DNA of 64,000 bases. Origin: Plazaster borealis. Taxonomy: Eukaryota; Echinodermata; Asteroidea; Forcipulatida; Labidiasteridae. Below are positions 27,726 to 37,659 of the stretch, piece by piece. The translations under genes and the position numbers were made by a program. How positions within the stretch are numbered: the first letter of the stretch is position 1; every line of letters begins with the position of its first letter. The DNA lies in the NCBI GenBank assembly GCA_021014325.1, contig CM037472.1, forward strand, positions 21,995,063 to 22,059,062, written 5' to 3'. A model generated the notes under the pieces. The model did no database searches. It was given only the letters and a program-made list of their open reading frames with translations, and was not told where the DNA came from.

Positions 27726-28862
27726 ACTTCTCTTAAAAACATAGACCGTTTGTCACTGTTTTCACTCAAACATGACGACCAAATTTGATTTAAGTTTCAG
27801 TTTGGTTGTTATGGTTTGTTTCTTGAAAACTTGAGGATTGGATTTAATCTACACAAAAACACAATTATGTATTTTCCCTTTAAAAAAAAGACACAGTTCT
27901 CTTCCTAATCCACTCGAGTCACACTTTCTTCCAGTGACCGCACATTTCAACTTATTAATATAGACAGAGAGAATAGTACTGAGATATTGGCAAAAACCAT
28001 CGAGCAATAAAACTGAGGTTGACAGACTTTTGTAAATATTTGGATTGACAAAATTAATAAGTCCACTTGTTCAATGGGCTATACAGCTTTACCATCTAGG
28101 ATGAAAAATTGAAAGTTATCCTGCATCCATGGAGGAAGGCAATTGATAAGACCCAAAATCCAAAACCACAACAAGGTCTAAGAAGCTAGGAGCAAACTGA
28201 AAGGCAGTTAAAGTAAACCATATGGCCTTTATGTCTAAAGCATGAAGGTCTTGTCAAGAAGCGCTGAAGCATGCCTGAAGATAAATAAATAAATAAACTC
28301 AAAACTTGCTCCTCACACACATAACACATTTCATGTTTAAAAAATAAAGTGCCAAGTCTCCTCCTTCCCCTCAGTAGGAATGTCACACTTTCCAGGGTCA
28401 TCATCTCTGAACAATGCCCCCCTGACTTGGGGTGATAATTAGCCCCTCCACCAACACCTGTTAATTTTGTGGATTCAGTGTTTGGTTCCAAATTACAGGA
28501 AATGAAACATTGATGTGGGCCTGATCTGATTTCATGATAAATGGGTCCAACTTAGCCTAGGTGATAAATCAGGGTGGTGGGTTTTTTTTTTTATCCCCTC
28601 CAGGAAATAAATCAATTGTTGTAAACATTTTGTGTTTAAGTAAAAGATTGAGTGCGGCCAGCAAATTATTGTGCTTGGCATGCCATAGTTGAAGAGATTA
28701 CTTACACCATGAATAGACAATGACAGAAAGGATTTATTTCGAAGAGAGAAAAAAGTATGGAATCAATGGAATTATTTGCAACATTTGGGCGTGGTTCTTC
28801 AAGAAGTTTTTGTTTTCTTCCCAATTCTTTTTTCGCCCCTTTCTTTGTCATGGGAAGGCTCA

Positions 28863-29130
28863 ACTGTCCAGGTATAAGAAGTAACTATAAATAGTAGTAA
28901 ACTTGCGGGTACAACCATGTGTAAAATCTCGACGTTTCTCCTGAAGACGAGCAGCTGCTTTCGAGCAGACGAGCAGGAGAAACGTTGAGACCAAACCGGC
29001 TCTTTTCAGAGCCAACACTCCTCCCAAAAGAGATTTTACACATGGTTTTACCTGCAAGTTTACTACTATTTATAGTTACTTCTTTCTTTCAACACCATGC
29101 AGAGCTTCAAACACCACTGTCCTGGTATAA
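28863..29130. mobile_element. Large inverted-repeat element beside the KIF26 exon, flanked by 15-bp direct repeats
   Basis: Arms of about 55 bp (from about 28876 and ending about 29086) are near-perfect inverted copies. They share gaagtaactataaatagtag and, next to it, taaacttgc, with ccatgtgtaaaatctc on the inner side. A second, inner inverted pair (acgtttctcctg / gaggagaaacgt type) surrounds a GAGCAG-rich centre. The outer flanks actgtccaggtataa (28863-28877) and actgtcctggtataa (29116-29130) differ at one position and look like a target-site duplication. The element lies 133 bp from the KIF26 donor. Related pieces are at 51791 and 58408. Confidence 0.75.
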
Positions 29131-29256
29131 TAAGACATGCATGACGAAGCAAAAGTGTTGTTTCAGCACTACTTCTTTTCTCAAAAAAAGTTCTCTACTC
29201 AGAAGTCCAACCACAGAGAAAGAAAAATGGTCCAACTCAGATACATGTAACTTTGC

Positions 29257-29265
29257 ACCTACCTG
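29257..29265 (-). other. Splice donor of the KIF26 exon (CAG|GTAGGT)
   Basis: Minus-strand CAG|GTAGGT is a near-consensus U1 site. It follows the codons for ITQYHQ and keeps the exon at 426 bp, a multiple of three. The frame stays open past the donor to 29107, but that extension is hydrophobic, has no family similarity and runs into a repeat, so it is read as intron. An earlier GT (after GGAAAT, near 29281) is a poorer donor. Confidence 0.75.
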
Positions 29266-29688
29266 GTGGTACTGTGTTATTACATTTCCAAGCTTTGAGT
29301 TTCCTTTCCACTTGGCACCAAGACTCTCCTCCAGATATTGCTGAGCTTGTATAGCAACTGGCACTGAGGGTGGAAGACGACTAGCCGCGGGTAGGGTTCC
29401 CTTCCCTTGGCGTGATGAGCGATGTTGCCCCGACCCATTACTGTGCAACTGTTGGGAGTAGAGGTAACGCTGTAACGACGCCAAATCACGAGACCCGACT
29501 AGGGCCGGAAGGTTACTGAGGGACGCAGCCTCACTTTGAGATTGTGCCTCCTCTAAGGATTGGACCATAGCGACCGCTTCGTGCTTGAGCTGGCTCAGCT
29601 GTGTGGAGCACACTTCACACTGGCTACCGTTCCAGGCTTCGCGGAGGGACTTTGGGACGTGCAGTCTGTCATACAGTGTAGACGAATC
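29263..29688 (-). CDS. KIF26: Internal exon of a KIF26A/B-like atypical kinesin (N-terminal conserved region)
   Basis: The 142-codon exon is open throughout and phase 0 at both ends. Its translation matches, from memory, the conserved segment N-terminal to the motor domain of vertebrate KIF26A/KIF26B. Residues 6-20 (YDRLHVPKSLREAWN) correspond to the 'DKLQVP..IRKAWN' block. Residues 24-47 hold a CEVC pair (Cys24, Cys27) followed by a helical LSQLKHEAVAMV stretch. Residues 57-67 (LSNLPALVGSR) and 111-119 (VAIQAQQYL) match two further conserved blocks. Residues 75-107 are Ser/Gly/basic-rich and probably disordered. The CxxC pair might bind a metal, which is inference. KIF26 proteins (C. elegans VAB-8 is related) bind microtubules but are atypical, ATPase-poor kinesins acting in cell migration, adhesion and Wnt5a-Ror or GDNF-Ret signalling. 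The motor domain should lie in later exons at lower coordinates but was not found here. Family assignment is strong; paralogue A versus B is not decidable. Confidence 0.86.
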
Positions 29689-29712
29689 CTGCAAACACAA
29701 AAACAGAAGATT
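29689..29712 (-). other. Splice acceptor and polypyrimidine tract of the KIF26 exon
   Basis: Read on the minus strand, a T-rich run (ctgtttttgtgtttgcag) ends in AG at 29690-29689, directly before the first codon GAT of the exon. The reading frame stays open for only four more codons upstream of this point. Recognisable KIF26 similarity begins immediately after the AG, so this boundary fits better than any other. Confidence 0.8.
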
Positions 29713-31996
29713 TTAAACATTTAAACATAATAGCAACATAGATCTGTTACCAGGGAAACAGCAGCTTAAACAATCAATACCTTTCCGTTCATCAACTAAA
29801 CAATAAACAAAAGTTAAAATGCTCTTACTAGATCTACAGATCTACAACATGGAGAACCTTACATCTTAAGATTAATATTCTTTTTACCATGTAAAACGTA
29901 AAAGCTAGCTGCCGTGGCTACCTCAAAACTACCCTCATCTGCAAGTTCCTAAGAGTTGAAGTAGTTACATGAAAAACAAAGCTGCAACAAATTTCCAAGT
30001 GATTCTCCGGCCAGAACAGAAAAGAAAAAAAAGTTACAAAGCCACAAAGGGTAAAAACTTTCAGACAATTAACTGACTGTTCATGGGCATAAACCTTTAC
30101 GTGAAACTATCCTTCAGCTCTTATGCGGTAGCACAGCACCGGGCCAGAGAGACTTTTGTACAGAGCCAGGAGATGTTGTTGTGGTATTCCAAAGATGAAA
30201 CGCAAACGCTGAAACCTGCCAATGCATATATACCAGCAGCATAATGATCCCACGTGCAAACATATGCATCATTTGCTGAGGTTGTTGTGATCTTGTGTTT
30301 TGATCATTCAGTAACAGAGAGCGAGTTGTCAATCAGATTCTTAACAAAGTCTTTATCTCGATCGGCAAATTTTCTGATTAACTCAGGTTAGAGAGGCATA
30401 TTGGTTCCTGTATTTATAGTCATTATAAAAAGTGCTTCAATCTCTGGAAAGCCACTCTTTATGTGCAGAAAGCCGCAGAGAGTTTTGGTTGGAGTTGGGG
30501 ACAAAAGGTTGTTGCGGTGGTCTGGGTAAGGGTTGTTGCAAAAATGACCCATGATGAAAAGCTTTTAATCAAAGGTTGTTACTGTTTGTTTGCAAGAGGA
30601 TTGGTTATCAAACAGGGAATTAAACCTGTCTATAAAGCACCACAGAATGCAAAACAAGACTGTTCAATAAAAGACATTGTGGAAGTAAAGGGTAGCTGGT
30701 TGTTGGCTTCTACTGCTGGCTACAGACATTGTGACTATAGTTAGAAAAAAAAGCAGACAAATCCTATAGCTCAAAAAGGACAACCAACTACTTTTTAGTC
30801 ATGTGCAATAAGTAAACACAAACACCAATTTATTAACAGCAAGACTTGACATGGCAGAATCAGGAATCTAACTTTTAGTCCATTTTAAATAAAGTAAAAC
30901 TTGTTCACATACCCGAGAAACTGAAGTGACCTCAGCAGACATGTTTCGCCCAGTGACAGATCCATACATCTCACACTTACAACTTCCTCCAAAACTGAAC
31001 AATCCCCCACATAAAAATATTCAGCAATTTAAAAAGCTAAGAAAGCTCACACCACATTGGTTTCGTTGACAAACACTAAAGCACTGGTAGTTCTTGGAAG
31101 GCAGTCCATCCACAGAGTCCATGTAGGCATAAGAAACCATAAGGAAACCATGTAAGTGCAACCACACTTTCCACAAGTAGTTTTAAGACAAGAGGTTATT
31201 TTGGTAAGGAGAAACTTAACTGGTGAACTGTTCTTTACTTATTGTGAGGAATCTGAAGTGTATGGTGGTTATGTACACAAACACATATACACAGTGGTTC
31301 TGTAATACTGTAATGCGGAATGCACAATGGTCACTGACACCTCCTACCTTGGGGCCATACAGCTTGAAAGCTTGACCAATGTGGACAGTAAAGTAAACAA
31401 ACTGTTTGGCTAAACAATTAGCCTGATTAGTAACGTACCCACTGGCCATGGACTGGCCAGCAAGCTGCACTAAGGTCACGTCCAGCCAAGTTAAAAGGTC
31501 ACCATTCCTTCCCATTCAGAACTAAGACCCTGTTTCTTTGAATGCTTTCTGTAATGGGACAAAATATTTTTTCTGTACAGCAGCGACAATGTAACAAGTT
31601 TGATCAACAAACAAATCAATAATCCCAATCACAAATCATTCCTCATTAAAAACCAGACGGAAAACTGAACAAACATTATTGAAACTATCTAAAGTTTGTA
31701 TAGATCCTTGTGCAGAATGTAGAGGTAACTTAGAGACTATAAATTCGAGAAAGCTATTAAAAATGGGTAGGGCCTATCTTTATTTTGTCAGATGTGATTC
31801 TATCTGCTTCTTCATCAGGAATTATGATAAGATATCATGAAACAACCAATGTGTCGGTCACGATGATGATGCTAAACTTGATATACACATAAGAAATACA
31901 TATTTTTATAATTATTCAACTTAAGTTAGTTATATTATCACAATCTGGACCAGTGTTTTCCTAAGTCATACGATAACAGATTGTCTTCAAAACAAA
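29713..31996. other. Intronic sequence directly upstream of the KIF26 exon
   Basis: No repeat of the families above and no second exon were recognised. Small ORFs at 30114-30332 (minus) and 30463-30744 (plus) have no family similarity. Confidence 0.45.
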
Positions 31997-32324
31997 CTAA
32001 AGCATGTGGACAACATTGGTAATTGTCAGACTAGTATCTGCACATTGTGTGACCCAAAAATAACAAACCATTGAAATTTTAAGCTCAACCAGTTGTCGGA
32101 GTTACGGGGGAAAAACTTATATGTTTTCCCTGTTTTTAAACATTAAATTTTGAAATAATAAAATCAAAACTAATTGTTTACTTATTTCTTTAAAAATATA
32201 GCATTTTAGGGGGAAATATTTCAAGGGACATTTTCCAACATGACCATCTTTTATACCATGAAAGTTACGTGAAAATATCTTAACATTTATATTTTAATCT
32301 TACAAAGTTGTGCACACCCTTTAA
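31997..32324 (+). mobile_element. Old, diverged TTAA-type MITE (second subfamily)
   Basis: Termini CTAAAGCATGTGGACAACAT and TTACAAAGTTGTGCACACCC-TTTAA are degraded inverted repeats of the family. Internal blocks (actaattgtttacttatttc, tagcattttagggggaaata) align with the copy nested at 44664-45006 rather than with the palindrome-bearing copies. The two therefore form a separate subfamily. Confidence 0.6.
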
Positions 32325-33850
32325 ACAGGAGTTGACCATTTACTCTTCCTGCAACAAATTAGCCAAGAAATGCCTCCTGAAGTTGACTGAAAGCTATCAC
32401 ACCTGGTTGGGTCAGCCCACAGTAATTGGGTCAAATTGTTGACCCCAGGGAGTGTCCCAGCCAATAAAAGCAAATCTAGGGCACCCTTAAGCCCTGTGGT
32501 ATCTGAATTACGTATCATTAGAAAAACACATGTTTCATGTTGAATTCTAGTACTTCCATACAGCAGGGAAATTCTGTACCATATTTATGACAAGGGAATA
32601 ATTTTGACAGGCAGCTCCGGATGTTAACATCAAACAATACCATTGGCTGTTTAGATCAGTAATCTTATTTTGATTGGTGGCTATGGTGAGGCACAGGTGC
32701 AACCAGCCAATTAAAACACTGTTGCAATTTTGTAGTGTACAGAAATAATTGAAATTGTGTCAGACAAGACTCACCTTTGTTAGGTAGTTAATAATGATTA
32801 TTCTGTCATGCTATAAGCTGAGAGGCGCCAGTAAATCCATGTTAAATCTAGTACCAATGCAGTTTCTGCAATCATACTTATGTAGCAATTGCAAACTTAA
32901 ACTCATTTTTCATTCAGTTCCATAAAGGGGCCATTATTTCAAATGGTTACATCAACCATTCATTTCCGATGTGGGGAAAAAGACCTTGGGAAATGGTGTA
33001 ATATGAAATTGAAATTGAAGAAGGAAAAAATAATGAACGTGCATGCAGGAAAGCTTGTTAGTACCGATAATATTGCAGCCTAAAATGTTGAAAGGCGCCA
33101 TTTTCTATATTCAACTTTAGTTTCTTGGGTTCCTGCATGAATACAATTAGCCCTTAGGCCTCTCCTTTGATTTTGATAACAAGGTTTCCAAATCACAAGA
33201 TCCTAGCGCAGCCACTAGTAGAAGTACCTTCTTTTGTAACTCAATTTAATGTTCATTAGTATGTTACAAACTGGACATCCAGCGTTTATTTATCATGTCA
33301 TCCTAAGCAAAAATATTATTAAAAACATTATGTACATATTGGACTCTTCAATCCAGAGCTCCACAATAAATTTCAATGAACTAGGACTCCTGCATAAACC
33401 ATACATGCTATATTAAAAACATTAAAATTCAACTCCAGGGTTTTCACAAACGTGACCCCTTGAAAAAATCACTGCTCCTAAAATCGGAAGTTGAGAAATC
33501 TTTTAAATTTAATCAATACAAGCAGGGGTGACTTCAGGGGAAAACAATAAGCAACTGGATAGACATGGGGGATGGGATTGTGCGTATGCATCAGTCTTGA
33601 GCTACCGGATCCAACTCAATCTCTTCAAATTTGTTAATAATCCAAAAAAAGGGCAGCCTTGAGAGAGATCAATCTGGAAATGTTTGCATCTTAGGATGCA
33701 GTTTGTACGTGCAGATAGTTACAAATTGCAAATGGAAAGTCACTTTTGGCTGAGAGTACAGTATCACAATTTCTGGACTGTGTTGAAATTCCAGTAGTGG
33801 ATACTTCACATTTTTTTCTTCCTCAGGAGTACATTCACTTGAAGCTATCT

Positions 33851-34043
33851 GGGCCCAATTTCATAGAGCTGCTTAAGCACAAAAAGAAGCTATGCAAAAT
33901 AAAATTTTGCTTACCAGAATAAGGTTACCAGCCAAACTACTATGTCACATGTACAATATTCGACTGGTATCCTGCTCACTTCTGCTTAGCAGAAAATTGT
34001 TAAGCAATAATTTCTGCTTAAGCAGCTCTATGAAATTGGGCCC
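33851..34043. mobile_element. GGGCCC-type MITE with perfect 29-bp terminal inverted repeats
   Basis: The first 29 bases (GGGCCCAATTTCATAGAGCT then GCTTAAGCA on the same strand) recur as an exact reverse complement at the right end (34015-34043). The 193-bp body has no coding capacity. No target duplication is obvious. Copies or fragments occur at 36483, 44642, 16184 and 63761. The shared ends and lack of genes indicate a non-autonomous DNA element, superfamily unknown. Confidence 0.85.
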
Positions 34044-34420
34044 TGGTTTTCAAGAGATGTACTATTGAAACAAACCTGTGAAAAAACTGTGAACATTCAA
34101 GTGAAAAGGTGTTTGGTTGTTTGGTGTTTTAAAAAGAAAACAGCACTGTCTCCTCCACCCCTGTGTTATAATATTTTTATTCTCTAGCCGCAAAATTCAA
34201 ATACTACTAATTACTACACCATTCAAACATTTTTGGGAACTGAAAGTTATGCAGATGGAAATATTGTTAAGAATTATTGTGTATGAGTACCAACTAAGCA
34301 TAGCCTTCTTTGGAAGAAATGTTTTGTAAAAAGTGCAGAACGTTGTTACCCAATGACATAAGTAGAACATTTGTTACCCGATAAAATAAGTCAAACATGG
34401 GAACATCAAGCTAGTTATTG

Positions 34421-34851
34421 GCGTGTCGTGGCTGAGCGGATAAAAACACCAGACTCAAGCTCTGGTGTTTCCGATCAGCAGAGTGTGGGTTCGAGTCCCA
34501 GTCGTGACACGTGTGTCCTTAAGCAAGACACTTAACCATTATTGCTTTGTCCTTTGGATGGGACGTAAAGCCGTAGGTCCCGTGTTTTATTGAATGCACG
34601 TAAAAGAACCCAGTGCACTTATCGTAAAGAGAAGGGGTTCGCCCAGGTGTTTCTGGTTTGATCGGCAGCATATTACACCACAGCACCTTGCAAACCATTA
34701 CATGGTGCTATAAAGGAATAGGTCTCATACTTCAACCATACGTAGCTCCGCATACCTTGCATGGAAACATACTGAGCGTCTTGATACGCCACTAGGGGTG
34801 TGATAAAGCGCTATATAAGAGCCGAGTATTATTATTACTATTATAATTATT
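34421..34851 (+). mobile_element. tRNA-Leu(CAA)-derived SINE, full length
   Basis: The head at 34425-34508 folds like a tRNA. The acceptor pair is GTCGTGG/TCGTGAC, the anticodon arm CCAGA-CTCAAGC-TCTGG has CAA at 34456-34458, a long variable arm follows, and the T arm is TGGG-TTCGAGT-CCCA. The D arm is degraded (A-rich), so it is not a working tRNA gene. The body contains a block around gatgggacgtaaagccgtag that is shared with the copy at 41611. The tail ends in a TAT/TTA-rich microsatellite after gcgctatataagagccgagt. RNA polymerase III A/B-box promoter elements would lie in the head. Confidence 0.82.
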
Positions 34852-36482
34852 GGTGTGTTTTTTACAAGCACATCAGCTACAAAACAGAGTGTTTTAAATT
34901 CAGCGTAGCATGTTGTGTTTGTTTTTATACAGAGGTAATTTATCTTATGATTTTGTTCCATTCCACAACCTGTTCTCTTTGGTGACAGCAGTTATTACAT
35001 GCTGATCATTTCAGCAATGTGTCGTGTGATGTAAGTATGGTTGAGTCAGTAGCTTCAATCACATGGTGTTTAATTAATTGCTTATCACAGGTCAGTTCCC
35101 ACTTTACACACACACACACATGTCTCCTTATTAAACTCGAGTGATAACTGATGTGGAAATGTCAATGGCAACAGTATAAAACCTCCCAGTTCACTTCATG
35201 GACAACTGAAGTCATTATATAATGACTAAATGGAAAATTAGGTTTTGCATTTGGAGATGCATAATCTAACACTGTGACAGTAGATTCTCTTAGAGTCTGC
35301 TTTTATTGGCAGATTGAATCTTTTGGTTACAGGGGAAAAAAAACCATTTTTTTCCTCCTTAGTCTAGTTTGTCTTCTCCACATTGTCAATTTGTTGCTGT
35401 TGTTCATTTTCTAATTAATTTTACGGCGATGGTTTTACTTCTTCCTTGTGTGCAGTCTTTTTACTCTGTACACTTGACTATGAATTGTGGAAGGAAATAA
35501 AATAATAGGGCCAAATAACAAGGTCTTTGGAAAATAATCCAAAGGCATGTTATTTTATCTTTGTTTATTTATTTATTTATTTTTTATTTAAAATTGTGTT
35601 TATTTAGGGTAAACCATCCAGCATAGCTTATCATTTGGGGGCCCTCATAATAAAATATTTTCTTACAAACAGAGTAAATACTATTTACAACTATTCAAGT
35701 GGGAATTGGAACCACAACTTTTTAAAAGCATTGTAGATGCTTTAACTGCAGGGGAAAACAAACTCAAGGTGTCTCTGGTGGGAATCTAGACCTCAACTTT
35801 CTAGAGCATTCTCAAGTCTTCCCTTCCAGACCAGTGAGCTTTGCCTGTTGATCAGAGGCCAGCCAAATTCCTTAATTAGCATAGAGCATCTTAAGTCTAT
35901 TCCCCAATTATGTAACTCTTGCACTAGGGTTTCAGAACACTTCATCTCCGCTTTTGCCCTGCAGTTGACTGGAATAACTTGTCAGTATTTTAAGAATGAC
36001 TGGTATAACATACAAGAAGCCAGACTAAACTTTTCAGAAGGGGGAAATGACTGGCAGCAAGCAGCAACGTTGTTTGCTCTATCTGATTGGATTGGATGAG
36101 ATTAGGGCTTCCCAGGTCCTGTTGTTATCTCTGCTGAATTCACACTTTGGTTTTTGGACACACCACTATACTCTGGGCCAGGGTTAATCATCAGTCACAG
36201 AACCAGATGACTGGATTAATCAGTACAGGAATTACATATATGTGTTGCGCTGATTGACAGACTCCACAGCCTGTGACAAGTGACAGGATGATGGACAGCT
36301 CTAACACCATGGAGGATTTGACCAAAGTATAGGGAGATGCAAAAACAACAGTAGATGAGTAACTCTTAAAACAGTACAACATTTCATTTCCTGGGAGACA
36401 GATTTCTCACATTATCATCGATGACATGAGGCACTATTATTGTTTGAGCATCAGCCAGAAATTGGAGCTGGCACATAGCTCT

Positions 36483-36765
36483 GGGCCCAATTTCATAGCG
36501 CTGCTTAACGGTAAGCAAACTTTCTTGCTAACTGTAGCACAAACATTTGCTTGTTCATAAGCGTACTTCACAGGTTAGCACAACAATTAGGCGGCCATCT
36601 TGCGCAATCACCATGGATTTGCACTGTCATGTCATTCATTTTCATACAGTAAGCATCGGAAGGTTAGCATGCCTTTTCATGTGCTTACGGTTAGCAGCGC
36701 TATGAAATGGAAAATCGCTCAGTAAGCACAAAACGTGTGCTTAGCAGCTCTATGAAATTGGGCCC
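36483..36765. mobile_element. GGGCCC-type MITE, longer variant with doubled right end
   Basis: The left end GGGCCCAATTTCATAGCGCT is matched by a terminal complement ending at 36765. A second, internal complement (gcttacggttagcagcgcta, about 36686-36705) pairs even better with the left end because it shares GCGCT and the 'taacggtaagc' block. The element therefore seems to have an inner, older inverted repeat plus an appended outer end. Confidence 0.75.
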
Positions 36766-36960
36766 AGGACATTCGAAGCAGAGCAGAGAAAACACAACAA
36801 TTCAAAATGTAATCAGTCTGCAGTCAAGTCATGTGTAAAATGCTCGCTTAAATATTGAAAACTCACCTCCTCTATATTCTTTTGATGTAGACCTGTGCTC
36901 TTCTCTAATTGTGTAGACACAACATAGGCCTACCTTCTTTTAATGTCTGAACCAGGCACT

Positions 36961-37161
36961 AATCGGCCAAAGTTCAATCTTAACTTATTGCATTAAAATC
37001 CATAAAAATTCTGATTAGATCAGTCAGGAGTTGAGGATTTTCTTATTTTTAAAATTTTTAAAATCGGCCAAAGTTCAATCTTAACTTATTGCATTAAAAT
37101 CCATAAAAATTCTGATTAGATCAGTCAGGAATTGAGGATTTTCTTATTTTTAAAATAAAAA
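36961..37161. repeat. 101-bp tandem duplication
   Basis: The unit starting aatcggccaaagttcaatct occurs at 36961 and again at 37062. Over the first 95 bases or so only one difference was seen (caggagttg versus caggaattg). It is a very recent duplication or an assembly artefact. Confidence 0.88.
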
Positions 37162-37496
37162 ATGCGTCATCAGAAAATGAAATTAGTGCATTTGTTTAAT
37201 CATGGTGAGTGCCAATATCCGTTTGGTTGGTCATTGGCCATCAGCCGCCCGTCATCTTGATCTTGTATGCGTCTGTAAAAGATGTTATCATTTTAGACAC
37301 TCGCCCTGGTGTAATTTCATTACTTAAGTCACACAAAGCCAATGATGAGAATATACGCTGGACTTTCAAATGAACCCAATTAATTAAAAATCGCCTGTTG
37401 GAAAATGTCTCCGATTTGACCAGGTTTTCTGTATGTGTTAGCGAACACAAAGAAGTAAACCTTAAAGACAAGTGAAATATTTGAAATACATCAAAC

Positions 37497-37659
37497 AGGC
37501 CTGGATGTACACGGAGGCCACGGAGGCCATGGCCTCTGTAGCCCCTGGTCTTGCAAGGCCTTGGTGCCCCTTCAAAAGGTTTCCTATAGACTTTAAGATT
37601 TTCCAATAGAAGTGCCCTTTGCAATGGCCTTGCCCTCTCAAAGATGGAATTCCAGGCCT
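37497..37659. mobile_element. Short palindrome-ended element (copy 2)
   Basis: It starts aggcctgga and ends tccaggcct, a short terminal inverted repeat, and has two nearby ggaggcca motifs at the left end. The internal sequence matches 19538-19694. Two minus-strand ORFs covering this piece (37241-37669, 37462-37677) are products of the repeat, not genes. Confidence 0.65.

Larger units (their letters stand above)
1..29262 (-). other. Probable downstream intron (partial) of KIF26, no further exon recognised
   Basis: In gene orientation this stretch follows the exon donor. Later KIF26 exons (Ser/Lys-rich linker, then motor domain) are expected here or beyond the window, but no kinesin motor motif was recognised in the minus-strand frames. 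Reading it as one intron is inference from the donor and from the very long introns of vertebrate KIF26B. Small exons could have been missed by eye. Confidence 0.45.

Noticed and set aside
28926..28992. Hammerhead-like ribozyme in the centre of the 28863 element
   Set aside because: A GAAAC motif and a CTGAAGA string are present, but the required CTGATGA core is not, and stems II/III cannot be drawn convincingly.
34425..34508. Functional tRNA-Leu(CAA) gene
   Set aside because: The anticodon and T arms fold, but the D arm is degraded to an A-rich stretch. The sequence also continues into a SINE body and microsatellite tail shared with another copy.
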